DNA from: Ipomoea triloba
Lineage: Eukaryota > Streptophyta > Magnoliopsida > Solanales > Convolvulaceae
Assembly: GCF_003576645.1 (NCBI RefSeq)
Contig: NC_044917.1
Location: 12,810,536-12,874,535 of the forward strand
Direction of reading: 5' to 3'
Length of the DNA: 64,000 bases
Shown here: piece after piece, positions 11,988 through 23,928 of the stretch
Layout of the letters: every line of letters begins with the position of its first letter
How positions within the stretch are numbered: position 1 is the first letter of the stretch
Translations under genes and position numbers: made by a program
Notes under the pieces: generated by a model
The model's input: only the letters and a program-made list of their open reading frames with translations
Databases searched by the model: none
What the model was told of the DNA's origin: nothing

Positions 11988-12768
11988 CGGCTTATCTTCC
12001 AGCTCCATAGCCATTACCGGAATTATGCAGCGGCGGGTAGGTGTTTTTAGGGTGAAATCAAAATAAAAATGGGGCTGATGAAGAAATAGCATTTGAAAGG
12101 ACGAAATGCCCTTCAGTTTCACGGTGGTTTAACGTCAATTTGGACGGTGGACTAAAGTGTCCAACTTTTATTAAGTCAGACTAAATGTGGCAAAATATAA
12201 AACCGGACTAAATGTGTCCAACACCCAATAAGTTAGGACTAAATTAAAAAAGGATTTCAACTCTACTAAATTTGATATGACTAGCATTAAAATATTGTAA
12301 TATAGTATTGAATTACAAGGATATAGTTAAACTAAGTATTCTAATAGATTTGCTAATAAGTACAATACAATATATATTAAAAAGCATTGAACTAGACTCT
12401 GCAATATGATACTTTCAAGTTCTGCATCAGCTACCTAGTTCCTTTATTGATAGAGAAAACACAAGTTAATATGACATGTAGAATTTCAATGATATCTAAG
12501 GGAAAAAACATACTTTGTCCATCGTCATAAAAATGTAAATGAAAAAAAAAATAAACCTACACACTAACTTGCATACAATCTTGATAATTTAGTTATTCTC
12601 CATATAATATAATATAAAAGTAAAAATTTGGTAAACATATTTAGTTATCAAAGTAAAAAGCTTACCCAAAATAATAGGATAATGTACTATGCTAGTAAGT
12701 TTCAAACATGAAGTCACACCTAGACTCAGAAAGATTCTAATGTAAGAATCATATATTATACTAGTATT
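11988..12768. repeat. Second copy of the 8.5-9.27 kb segment
   Basis: It matches about 8487-9271 with many one-base indels in homopolymers and A/T runs. It includes the right TIR of the Mutator-like element and the same flanking AT-rich spacer. Confidence 0.85.
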
Positions 12769-14676
12769 TGTTGGTCCCAAGGGATGGGTACAAGTCTAGA
12801 GGGGGGGGGGGGGGGGTGAATAGACTTGTATAAGATTTTGCAAATCTTTTCAACCTCTCGTGTGTATTGAACTTAGGATGTTTAGGTTCGATACCTCACG
12901 AGGTGAAGACAAAGTTTTATGCGCAGCGGAAAAGTTATCCCCTTTTAGTTAGCACGAGTTTGAGTTAGTTCGAGAGGTGTGTTTATATGTAGTGCAATCG
13001 AGAGGTTAGCGAGAGATAAAGACAGAAAGTAAATACGAGAGAGATTTTTAAGTGGTTCGGCCAACCCGCCTACGTCCACTCTTCTTCCAGAAACTCCCTG
13101 GAAGGATTGCACTAAAAACTTCCCTTTTAGTACAATATCGAGCGCTTGAGCTTTGATCACGAAGCTCGCCTCAAGCCTCAGGTTTTTCGCCCCGCTTCTT
13201 GTTACTCCACCTATCGAGCACTTGAGCTTTGATCACCAAGCCCGCCTCAAGCCTCAGGATCTTCACAAGACAGCTCCCAGGTTACTCCGCCTCTCCACAG
13301 GTCTTTCTCCCCGCTTCCAGCTACTCCACCTCTCGAGCACTTGACCTTTGATCACCAAGCCCGCGTCAAGCCTCAGGTTTCTTTCACTCGGACAGCTGCC
13401 AGGTTACTCCACCTCTCTTGCTTAATCCAAAGCAAGGTGTTTTTGGTTGTCACAGTTGAATGTAACAGACTCCAATCTGACCACAAGCTATCGTTGAATC
13501 AACTTCGATGTAGAGCAGCTTCGGTCACCTTCTAGATGTGTAGCAGTTTAAGCTATGTAACTCTCTCAAACACTAAGATGTGTTTTCTCGCTGTTTTGAA
13601 TATCAGGATGATATTCCAAATTTAGCACTTGCACTTGAACGTTTGAATCAGACACCTCTTTTGAATTTTCCAATTCTGTAACTCTGTTTAACTTTGTGTC
13701 TTCACGTCCTTTTTATATGAGAGTTGAGGAATAATTCCGTTGGAGGGAAAATTATTCCGTTTGAAATTTGTCTCCCATGATGTGTATGGGACTTGCATCT
13801 TTTCAGCATTCTTCATGGAGTGGTGGTCTTGTAACTTGAACCTTTTGTTTGATAGTGGATATTCCATAATCCACTTTCTTGAGTCCATGCTCCACTTGCT
13901 ACTTTTGGTAAAAGTTACTCTTTTTAAATTCCCATTGATCCTCGTTTTAGGGAATAAGACCGACTTTGGATTGGTGCACCTTCTATCCGTTTGTTGTGGA
14001 ATTCTGATGTGGCATCCACTTCTGGCACCTCCTTAATATTTTATCTCCATGATATTCTTCTTCTCCAAACTTCATCCATGCTTCCTGACCGTCATTCAGT
14101 TTATTGGAGAAGTGTCAGTTTATCGAGACCAAAGATAATGTCTCGATCCCATGTATCGAGAGATCTATCTCTCGAACTCAGCTTATGTTCGAACTGGATC
14201 GTTGTATCGAGAGGTCCTATCTCTCGAACTCAGCTTATGTTCGAACTGGATCGTTGTATCGAGAGGTCCTATCTCTCGAACTCTGCTTAAGTCTCGAACT
14301 GGATTGATGTATCGAGAGGTCCTATCTCTCGAACTCTGCTTAAGTCTCGAACTGGATTGTTGTATCGAGAGGTCCTACCTCTCGAACTCTGCTTATGTCT
14401 CGAGACTTAGTTGATGTCTCGCAGACCCTTATTCCTCCAGTGTTGCCCCGTGCCTTCTTCTGATCTATCTATGGGATTACAACACAAGACTTTCTAAGAT
14501 GTTCACACAAGTTTACTTTAAGCTTAAATATTTTCCGAGTTGAGCTCAAGTTACCCGGTTGTATTTTCGCTCTTAGTTTACTTGTCGAACTTACATTGAT
14601 TCCTATCTTTCGAGACTTAGGGGATTCTAAGATACATTTTGGTATCATCAAAACCTATTACATTATGTTCCTAACA
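12769..14676. mobile_element. Solo-LTR-like element, copy B
   Basis: It has the same TGTTGG start and CCTAACA end as copy A and the same GTATT flanks (12764-12768 and 14677-14681). It is longer than copy A, mainly because of a 52-53-bp tandem array at about 14150-14400 that copy A has mostly lost or never gained. No retroviral-type coding is visible. The open frames inside follow the repeat period and are not treated as genes. Confidence 0.65.
14150..14405. repeat. 52-53-bp tandem array inside LTR copy B
   Basis: About five units contain TATCGAGAGGTCCTATCTCT. Successive starts are near 14201, 14253, 14306 and 14359. Copy A at 10610-10745 keeps only degenerate pieces. Confidence 0.9.
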
Positions 14677-15117
14677 GTATTTGTACGCGCGATGCGCGAA
14701 AGTTCATGCCTAATATTAAAACATTAATAAACATATTAAAATTTTTAATTCTAATTATATATACAAATATAGTATAGGTATTTTATACACACACATATAT
14801 GATTTACCATGCATAGAAATTTAATTAAAAATATAATCAACCATTAAATTAAATATAATGATTTTACTAAAATGATAATTAAGGAATAGGAAAATGATAT
14901 GATAGATATAGGTGTATGATAATAATGGTGGAGTTAAAAATTAACGGTGTTATAACGGTGTAAGGATAGTTTTGTATAACAACAATGTAGTAGGGATAAT
15001 TTTGTCTAATAACATTGAAGTGTACAACATTTAAAGTAAAATGTACAAATTTATTAGCATATAGAAGGAGGGACATAAATCAATGATATAACCTTGATTG
15101 AGACTTATTAAGTTTTT

Positions 15118-15181
<64 letters not shown>

Positions 15182-15240
15182 CCAATGTATACAATGAAGT
15201 GTTGTCATTTTTTTGTAAGATATACTAATAGCAGCCAAGT
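14677..15240 (-). mobile_element. Minus-strand Helitron remnant, copy B
   Basis: The hairpin CGCGC-GAT-GCGCG (14686-14698) is intact here and, with CTAG at 12761-12764, reconstitutes a Helitron 3' end interrupted by the LTR. An AT-rich tail follows with a (TA)n run at 15119-15180. Confidence 0.5.
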
Positions 15241-17816
15241 ATGAGATACGAGATTAGTTATTACTATTTTTTTTTTAATGTTTCAAAAACATGTTCATAT
15301 TTATTAGTTTTTATTCACATTGAGAAAAAAGTTGTTAATTAAGAAATTACTATAACTACCTATAACAAAATTTGCTTACTGAATCTTTTAAATTATTGTT
15401 AAATTAAAGTTGGTGAGAGGAATAATAGATTCTTTAGCAAAAAGTCGGGTGCTCTAATTTAATTCATGCCTTGAACCCCGGTAATTATTCCTACCGTGTG
15501 GTTAATTGGGCTCCGTTTCTTTAAATAGAGATATATTTCATACTCTAATTTTTTTAATTAATAAGAGGACCCAATTCCTTGATTTAATCTTGTAAGGGAT
15601 TTTTCATTTGGGTCTTTTCATCCCTTATGGTAAATTAAATATTTAATGACCCAATCTTTGAAGGACCATGTCTTATATTAATTGAGTTAATATTTAATTT
15701 GATAGCCCATCCCTTATGGATGAGCTCATACTCTATGTTGGACACCCTAATGTTATATATATTATGTATGTAATGATTTCCAAGGTTCATATAAAAGTTT
15801 CATAGTAATAATTTCCTAGCCTCTTTCCTTCTCCTGCAAAAGACTTTCATCACCACTTTCATTCGAAAAACCCTACACACACACCATCCTTCATCCTAGC
15901 AAGATTTCAAGGAAGGTTGTTCTTTTAAGAATTATGGTGTTTGGGTAAGTACTAATCTTTAGATAGATTGCATCTCTTCTCATAATTTCTTAGTCTTTTT
16001 ATAAGTTCTTATTATTTCTTCTTTGGGGATTTTTAGGGTAAAGATGATCAAGGAGGTGATGGTGATTTGAGGGGTTGAGCATAGGAGAGGTGATTGCTTT
16101 GGATTGTTAAAGCTCCAAGAGGTAATCTTCCATGTTACACTAAAACCTACTTTCACTCATGAATATATGAATATTATTTGGTGTTGTGGAATCCTGTGGA
16201 ATTTCTTTGGGTTTAGCCTTTGATTTGTTGGATTGTGAACCTATATTGTGGATCTATGGACTTGTGTTCATTATCATTTCATCTTGATGAGTATGAGTAT
16301 TTATTGTTATGGATTCCATGCATTATTTGGCCTCTGAGATGTGTAGTCTGTGTAGTCTGATCATATTTTGTATTCTGGATTGGATTATCGTGTGTATTAT
16401 GTTCTGTTATAATGTGTCCTGCCTGGGTGATCCGCAAGTGTAGTGGTGGAGTAGAGTGACGGAAGGTAGGACTCCGCTGGGTGGCCCCGTTCCTCCTCAC
16501 GGAAGAGAACGGCGGACCAGGGGACTCCGCCGAGGCATTCCGTCAGTTGGGGCGAAAGGTGGTGGCGGTTCATGGTGTTCCGCCAGTGTGTTCCTTCAGT
16601 TCAATTTCTGGTCCTGTTCTAGTAATTGTTTTATAGTCTGTTGACTCTATTGTTTCATCTTTGATTATGGAATATGTCCTGAATATATTATTCAGTATCC
16701 TACCTTGATTTGTTGAGTAATTATTCATGATCATTGGTCATTTATCTTGACTTATTGAGCTAGTATTGTTGGTTGATTCTTTGGTTATTATCCTGAGTAT
16801 GTCCTGTGCTCATATTCTGAGTTGAGCATTGTTGGTTGAGTAATTCCTTTGGGAATGAATCTGAATTTGGTATGTGGAGACCTTGGGTCCTTATGAGTAT
16901 TCATTTGGCTTATTGAGTCTTTAATATCCTTGAGAAGTGGTTGATGGAGTTGTGGCTTACTTGTGGTTGGTATTATGAGAGGAATTATTTGGGCTTCGTG
17001 CCTCTGTGGTAATGGGCATTATATACCTCTATGGTTGGGCTTCGTGCCTCTATGGTAATGGGCATCATATGCCTCTGTGGTTGGGCTTTATGCCTCTGTG
17101 GTAATGGGCATCATATGCCTTTGTGGTTGGGCTTTGTGCCTCTGTGGTAATGGGCATTATATGCCTCTGTGGTTGGGCTTTGTGCCTCTGTGGTTGGGCT
17201 TCGTGCCTCTGTGGTAATGGGCATCATATGCCTTTGTGGTTGGGCTTTGTGCCTATGTGGTAATGGGCATCATGCCTCTGTGATTGGGCTTTGTGCCTTT
17301 GTGGTTGGGCTTTATGCCTCTGTGTTGTGACGTTGGTATGATGGTTTGGCTTGATGGGTTGGTATTATGGTTTGGTGGTTGTGGTTTGGATCTAATCCTT
17401 TGTATTGTGGTTTGGGGTCACTCTAAGAGAGTGATGTGAGATTGTGTTTGGTTGGTTTCACTAGTGGTTGTTCTGTTGAACTTATGCCTCAGTTGGTATC
17501 TTGTTATAGAACTTTTATATTATGAATTCATTCTTTGTTATTGGATTCATTTGGAAGTGTCTTTGGTTTGTGATTCATTCAGCTTGTTGTTGTTGAGTCA
17601 TCTGATTTTAAATAAAGAATAGTTCCGTTGGCGTGTATATTCTATACACGTGTGTAAACCTATTTACAACCTATGTTATACTATGTATTTCTCATGAGTG
17701 TGAATGGTTGATTACTTAGCATTTTTTTGCTAATGTTTTCCTAACTGTTTTCCAAGTATGGAGTAGACTGAGCCGCGAGAGCGCTAGTGATAGGTCTACC
17801 TCACCTTATGCTTGGT
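15241..17816. mobile_element. LTR-retroelement-derived sequence, probably gypsy LTR
   Basis: There is no intact gene. The region has long-LTR character: a low-complexity T/G-rich strand, a 46-bp minisatellite (16991-17330) and a GC-rich island at 16440-16580. It abuts a gypsy gag remnant on its right. I could not place LTR termini, so the assignment is inferred from context. Confidence 0.4.
16991..17335. repeat. 46-bp minisatellite
   Basis: About seven imperfect units alternate TTGGGCTTYRTGCCTCTGTG and TAATGGGCATCATATGCC. Confidence 0.9.
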
Positions 17817-18330
17817 CTAGTGATTTGCTTCTTCTACTTCTGCGTACTTGTCAACTTTTACCATAAGAGTGGCATAGGTATTTGGATTATTACGCCTCAA
17901 GCTCTTATAGAGCTCTCTAGCCCTCAAGGCATCTACAAACATAACGATAGATGATTTGTCATATGTATCCTCCACATCGGCTTCTTCTGCTCACCAGCGG
18001 ACTAAGAATTCTATTAAAGATTCCCCTACACCTTGCTTCACGGTGGTGAGATGTGTAAAGTATTTTCGACCCTTCTTCCCTCTCATGAAGTGGGTAATGA
18101 ATTTCAAAGTCATGTCGTGGAAAGAGTCAATAGTGTAACCCTTCAGGTTTGTGAACCATGGTTGGGCTTGCCACGACAAAGTTGAAAAGAAGGCTCTACA
18201 CATCACGACCTATGAGGACTCTATCAGCATCATTATGGCCCGATAGGCCATGATATGTTCTTAAGGGTCACCCGAACCATCAAATTGCTTGATACTCGGG
18301 GGTTCGAAATTGGAAGGAAGGGATTCGCCC
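17817..18330 (-). pseudogene. Gypsy retrotransposon gag remnant
   Basis: On the minus strand the translation matches the retrotrans_gag domain of plant Ty3/gypsy elements. In order it reads DGSGDP, EHIMAYRAIMMLIESS, then CRAFFSTLSWQAQPWFTNLK, FHDMTLKFITHFM, KQGVGESLIEFLVRW and, after a stop, EADVEDTYDKSSIVMFVDAL and ARELYKSL. In-frame stops follow GDP, IESS, VRW and EANH, so it cannot make a full gag. No pol is found. Gag normally packages element RNA into virus-like particles; this copy is dead. Confidence 0.8.
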
Positions 18331-19012
18331 CATAATTCTTCGGGTGAAGGCAGGGTTACCACGATCTTAGGCATTTCCAAGAGGTTACCTTGTTCCTTCA
18401 ACTAGAATAATTTTGTGATTTTAACATTTATCCTCCTTGCCCATCCATCGGGAGGGGCGAACTTCATTTGAGAGGGGCTCGCACACCTACCACGGGACCA
18501 TTTTGACACAGGGGTGCAGTATGTACTTTCTCCCTCAGATTCGTTAGCGGGTCGGAGGACTTCTCAGGGATTCTATTCCATAGCCCATTCAGGTCCTCGA
18601 TCCTAGGGGGTTGGGGGAGCTCTCTTGTCTCCCCTGCTATGCTCAGCTCGAGGCCAGCCTTGCTTCGTGCCTGAGTTGACAGGGAATAAGGCCGCGGGGT
18701 TTCGCTTTGGGAGCCCGCCTATGATGTTGGCGACCCCGTTATACTTAAGGGCGACTTCTACCTCCGATAGGGTATAGTGGGCCCTCTTAGCTCCCTTACC
18801 AGCCCTTCTAAGGGTGGTACCGGCTGGACCACTCCTTGAAGGGGAGTGGGCCCCACCTTCCCATATTCTGCACATCCTTATCGGCTCCATGGGGTTCAGC
18901 GAATATCCACTTTGAGATTAAGAAATTTTGGCGTACTTGGGCTTGAATGGAACTGATGGAGACCATGAACGTATGCTTTTCGTAGTTTCCCCACAGACGG
19001 CGCAAATTATAA
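18331..19012 (-). mobile_element. 5' internal part of the same gypsy element, with PBS-type junction
   Basis: On the minus strand TTTGCGCCGTCTGTGGGG (about 18992-19009) corresponds to the LTR/internal junction motif seen in the element at 25234. Downstream lies a degenerate gag N-terminal or leader region with short frames only. Confidence 0.55.
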
Positions 19013-19783
19013 TTTTATTGGGACCAGGTCCACCATAAATCGAGTACAGAGAATATAGATCGAGGGTAGGAAAATAATATTATTATTACTTAGGGTGTGA
19101 GGCCCAAAAGAATATATACAAAGCCCAAAACAATCGGCCCAAAAAATGGCGGCCCAAATAATAAATAAATAAATGACTAATGAATAAATATAATAAAATA
19201 GCTTAACTATGTTACCAGGATTTGACCCTAGGCACACCAGCACGGGAAGAGAAGACCTACATGACTTAGCTAGCAGGCAGATCATATCTTAAGGGATGCC
19301 TTTACATGGACCAAAACCCCTCATTTTATACTACTGGCGAATCTCCCTACACCCTCTACGTGTATGGCATCAGGATGGTGCCAACCCCACCAAACATGCG
19401 TCCCACGTCTTCTCATCTTGCAACCGCCCCAACTACTTCAACCAACCACCGCAGCCACACGCCCATGGATCACAGAGAGACTTACAAGGCGCGATGCGCC
19501 AACCACGCACAGGGCAGCCCGGGCGCGCCATCGCGCCCCAGGCCGCACCAGCCGCCACCCAAGGCACCCGAGCACGCCTGTTGGGGTGCGACCTACCCCC
19601 GGCGGGCACCTTGGTCTTGGGCAGCCAGCGCGCCAGCCGACTCTCCCCCTCTCCTTACGCCGCCACCTTCCCACTTGCACTGTCAGTCCATCTTCCTTGC
19701 ACTTGCACCCCTCCTTCCTTGCCTTGCACCCCTCCTTCCATTCCATGCCTTCTTGGGCTACCGTGCCCTTCTATGCCCTTGAC
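19013..19783. other. Probable gypsy LTR remainder and GC-rich segment
   Basis: Next to the junction motif there should be an LTR on the minus strand, but its outer end is not identifiable. From about 19480 to 19780 the sequence is strikingly C-rich on the plus strand, with overlapping open frames in three phases. That pattern is expected from GC-rich non-coding DNA, so no protein is called. Confidence 0.35.
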
Positions 19784-20200
19784 CCCTAGGCGTCGCCTAG
19801 CCCGCCTAGCCCGCCTGGTCGGGCGCCTAGGCCGCCTAGGCCACCGGCCGGCTGGTTTTTTTTTTTTTTTTTTTAATTATAAATCTTAAACATTTAAACT
19901 TTTAATGTTATAATGTATTAACTAATACTCTAATAGTCTAATAAGTAATAACTAATAAGTAATAACTTAATAAAATAATAAGTAATAACTAAATTAAACT
20001 AATAAGTAATGCACTAATAATTAATAAATAATAACTAATAACTTAATAAGTATTAACTATTTAACTATTAAAGTGTAAAGACTTACAATATTAAACACTT
20101 TACAATCATTAAGACTTATTTTTTTTTAATTTAAACAAAAAAAAAAAAAAAAAAAAAAACCTAGGCGCCTAGAGGGCGCCTAGCGATTTTTGCAACCTTG
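19784..20200. mobile_element. hAT-like GCCTAGGCG element, copy 2, left end truncated
   Basis: It ends ...CGCCTAGCGATTTTTGCAACCTTG at 20200, the inverse of the start of the complete copy at 29054. It carries the same CCTAGGCG arrays and an AT-rich centre in the opposite orientation to copy 3. The left TIR and TSD are not found, so it is probably truncated near 19784. Confidence 0.7.
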
Positions 20201-20338
20201 CGTTCTATATTAAGTTATTGAGGGCATCAACTAGCTTGTGCATCATGTTTATTTTAATAGCATTCATCCTATACTATGTTCATAATATTTATTCTATTTT
20301 TTTTCATAAGCCCAAACCTAAATGTATATAAACACTAA

Positions 20339-20381
<43 letters not shown>
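20201..20381. other. AT-rich spacer with (TA)n
   Basis: There is no gene. A (TA)n tract at 20345-20381 was the target of the solo LTR that follows. Confidence 0.8.
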
Positions 20382-20384
<3 letters not shown>

Positions 20385-21716
20385 AACCCCTCGGTTTTTC
20401 CGACAAAGTTAAGGTTCGAGAATATATATATTTTTAAGCTATGACATTTAGGAGGTCTCTCGGTGATCGAAAGAATTTTTTTTTTCTTACTAGTTATTAA
20501 TAAAGCTGCGATTTACGTACCGGTCACGAACCGAAAAATTTTTAAGGATGTATATACGGTTCGAATTTCCCTAGGAAATGGATTATTAAGCATGATGCGA
20601 TTACGCGTGAACTTCCGACTTAGTTCAAGTGGAAATTTAAACGGACTGTAAGGGTGAAATTTGTTACGATCCTTCGTACCTGTATTTCGCGAGATACCGG
20701 AAAATTCCCAAGTTTAGTGATTTATGACGGGATTATTATTAGAATAATTTTGGTATCAAAATTTTCCCGAATTAAGTTATATTCCTCCGAACTTTTATCT
20801 GATTTAACCCCAAACTGGCAAAGTGAATTTTTATTCTACAAGGCACTCCATGGGATTTTGACATGTGGCATAACCCCAAGTGGATGATCACAATTAATGA
20901 AGCATTTAATGCTAGCATTAATGAGGTATGGGAATGTTGCACTTTGTTGCTTGATCTTCAAGACATAATCTACACTATCACACTCATCTTTCTCTCTCAC
21001 TTTCGAACACACAAGGAAGAAGAGGAGGAAAAATATTAGTCTTCCATATTTGTGATCTAAGAACTCCTTAGGCATTTCTTCAACTCCAAGAACTCTACTA
21101 TAGGTAAGAACTTCGGTTTTGTTCGGTTCAATCCCTCCTAAGACTTAAGCTTGGACTTAAGATTTATGAAAACATTGTATTATGGTGTTTTGTTAGGATC
21201 TTTGGTGAAGGAATCCAAGGAAGGCATCATCAACTTGTACGGTTTTTAAGGTTTCTACAAAGGTAAGGAATCCCTTAAGTTGGCTCAATCACTTGAAGGT
21301 GAACAAATGCTAGTAAATTACGTGACTAGGAAATTTTACGTGAAAAATATGTGTTAAGTTGTGGATCTACAAGTTGGCTCAAAGAAATTACACTTTAATG
21401 TTTAGTAATTTTTGTATGCATGTTTATAGCTAGTTTATGCATGTATAGGTTGTATTTATGTCCATATAGGCTTATACTTGTGAAAATATTGAAAAAAAAT
21501 CAAGTTAGTCTCTGGCAGTAACTTCCGAGATTTATTGGGAAAATTTGGTAAGGTATTTTGACTCCATTTTTCTCAGATATGTAGTTCTATAAGTGTAGAA
21601 CCCGCATATAAAATTTCATAATGATCGGAGTAGTATAAGTACGGTTTTCGAATTTTTTTTCCAAAACTGGTCCAGAGAGAAAAATATTCTGGACAGCACA
21701 CTGCCAAGGGCAAAAA

Positions 21717-21791
21717 GGGAATTTTCTGTGTTTATTCGTGGATCAAAATGACCNGGGAATTTTCTGTGTTTATTCGTGGATCAAAATGACC
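21717..21791. repeat. 37-bp exact duplicate around a single n
   Basis: Bases 21717-21753 are repeated at 21755-21791 with only an n between. This looks like an unmerged contig overlap. Confidence 0.9.
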
Positions 21792-22198
21792 AAAACTTTT
21801 TATGGACATCAAGTACTATAAGTTGGGGTTCTACCATAAAAATTTCAAGTGAAAAAGAGTTCGGGAACTATTTTTACCGGCTCAATCTTTCGGACTGCGC
21901 CAACTGAAATTTCTAGCAGATTTGACGCGGACTCGTTTTCGACTTGTTTTTGACCCGGTTTTTCCCCGATGTTTTTAACCCTGAGTGTTGCGATGTTTTG
22001 AAAGTCTACGGGCATCCGGGTGAATTTTTGAAGGCCCAAATATTATTTTTGTGCATTATATTTATTAACTTGGAAAGTAATTATGTTTTGAAAATTATTG
22101 TGACTCCTGTACTTGAATTTCCATAACGAGACTAACACTAACCAAAGTGTGTATTTTGGGGAAATATATTTTAACAAGTGTGATGGTTATGGAGTCGT

Positions 22199-22800
22199 GT
22201 GATAATAATGAATGGTGAGGGAGTCTGTATGATTAATCTATACTGCAGAGCGAAGTTTCTTCGCTGAGTGAATGGTGAGGGGTCTGTATGATTAATCTAT
22301 ACTGTAGAGCGAAGTCTATTCGCTGAGTGAATGGTGAGATTTTTGTATGATTGATTCATACTGCAGAGCGAAGTCTATTCGCTGAGTGATGTGTGAGATT
22401 TTGTATGATTGATTCATACTGCAGAGCGAAGTCTATTCGCTGAGTGGTGTGTGAGATTTTGTATGATTGATTCATACTGCAGAGTGAAGTGTGTGAGATT
22501 TTGTATGATTGATTCATACTGCAGAGTGAAGTCTGTGAGATTTTGTATGATTGATTCATACTGCAGAGTGAAGTCTATTCGCTGAGTGATGATTGATTCA
22601 TACTGCAGAGTGAAGTCTATTCGCTGAGTGATGTGTGAGATATACTGCAGAGTGAAGTCTATTCGCTGAGTGATGTGTGAGATTTTGTATGATTGATTCA
22701 TACTGCAGAGCGAAGTCTATTCGCTGAGTGATGTGTGAAATTTTGTATGATTGATTCATACTGCAGAGCGAAGTCTATTCGCTGAGTGGAGTTGTGAGAA
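22199..22800. repeat. 58/42-bp tandem array in the solo LTR
   Basis: CTGCAGAG (or CTGTAGAG) recurs at 22243, 22302, 22361, 22419, 22477, 22519, 22561, 22603, 22645, 22703 and 22761. The spacing is 58-59 except for four consecutive 42-bp steps. Those four result from different missing segments. Frames within the array follow the repeat and are not genes. Confidence 0.95.
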
Positions 22801-23359
22801 CTAACTGTCGGGTGTCTCGAACAGTAGTGTGGGTGTTGTGTTTCTCACGTGTGAATTAATGGCTGTGTTATGTGCCGAAGTTACTTATATAATGTGGTAT
22901 TGCTTGTTGTTAGAATGATTGCAGGTAGACTGCGACTGTTGGGTAACGTTTATCTTACCCTATTTATTATTAATTGTTGTTTTTGAAAACCTTTGTTTAC
23001 TTTCGAGTGACAATGGATTTCCTTACTTAGCCGTCGCGCTAACTACACTTCATTGTGTCCTTTATTAGATGCAGTCTAGCGTGGGCCCCTGTGGCCGATG
23101 AGCTCTAAATAGGATGGAGTCGAGGTTGAAGATTACTCTATCCTAGAATAGACACCCTGGAGGGATTATTTCCATATGTACATATCTGGATATTGATATG
23201 GTTATTTGAGGTTGTAAGTTTAGCCTTAGCGTTTAGGTATAGGAAAGATACCTAAGCGTGGCGGTAACACCCAGTTTTCTGCTGGTTAGACGCTTCCGCA
23301 ATGTATTATATTTTAAGGATTTTGTAATAAATCCAAGACGTGAAAATTGGGGTGTTACA

Positions 23360-23590
23360 TATATATATATATATATAGTGGGTTCATGTTTATTCTATAT
23401 GCACATAAACACAAAGTCTAATATACATAAAATCATATGGCATGTACATCATGTTTAATAACATTCATTTGTATACTATATTTATAATATTTGTTTCATA
23501 TGATCGTAATCATGACCTTAATATACATAAACAGTAAATTGCAAGTACATCGATCATATACATTTACACTCATTATGTAGTATGTTCATA
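23360..23590. other. AT-rich spacer
   Basis: Remnant (TA)n at 23360-23376, then nothing recognisable. Confidence 0.6.
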
Positions 23591-23928
23591 GAGTTAATGC
23601 CATATGAAGCCTCCGAATATATTGGTTTTGCCATTTAGTCCTAAAATTTCAAATTGACCATTTGTAGTTATTCGACTTTCAAATTTAATTATTCGTGGTC
23701 CAAGTTAACTACCAACGGTCCTTCAACTTTTGAAATTTAACCAGTCATGGTCTTCTTGAAAGGGCCATGGCTGGTTCAAATTTAATAGTTGAAAGACCAG
23801 GATGATTAACTTAGACCATAATGGTAACAATTTGAAAGTCGAAGGAACATGGATAGTCAATTTGAAAGTTTAAGACTAAACGTGACAAAACCATTATACT
23901 AAGAGGACCTCAGATGATATTATCATTT
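23591..23928. mobile_element. MITE, family with TTTAGTCCTAAA arms (copy 1)
   Basis: The two halves are imperfect inverted repeats: GCCTCCGAATAT...TTTAGTCCTAAAATTTC pairs with GAAAGTTTAAGACTAAACG...ATACTAAGAGG. Relatives are at 34228-34503 and 57440-57713, inside gene introns. Confidence 0.65.

Larger units (their letters stand above)
20382..23359 (+). mobile_element. Solo LTR of a gypsy (Tekay/Del-like) element
   Basis: It starts TGTAACCCCTCGG and ends GGGGTGTTACA, the inverted TGTAAC.../...GTTACA ends typical of long plant chromovirus LTRs (family knowledge). It sits inside a (TA)n microsatellite, with TATAT on both sides (20377-20381 and 23360-23364); the TSD is consistent but uninformative. 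There is no internal coding. A tandem array occupies 22199-22800, and a single n at 21754 is flanked by a 37-bp exact duplicate. Confidence 0.75.

Noticed and set aside
11683..13160. Identical 71-codon minus-strand ORF in the LTR copies
   Set aside because: No gag or pol similarity; it is a random frame within an LTR-like repeat.
14104..14414. Plus-strand ORFs with REVLSLEL repeats
   Set aside because: Shadows of the 52-53-bp array inside an LTR.
19195..19295. Possible tRNA gene or SINE on the minus strand (GGGTCAAATCCTGG)
   Set aside because: A B-box-like motif is present, but the A box is poor and no cloverleaf can be formed; it may be LTR sequence.
19296..19889. 197-codon Pro/Ala-rich plus-strand ORF and overlapping frames
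   Set aside because: Three plus-strand frames and one minus-strand frame are all open across the same C-rich stretch, as expected from base composition, and it runs into a transposon array and poly-T.
22356..22701. Minus-strand ORFs with repeated MNQSYKIS units
   Set aside because: They follow the LTR tandem array; no protein family fits.
22199..22800. Possible CRISPR-like array
   Set aside because: Direct tandem repeats without unique spacers, in a plant LTR.
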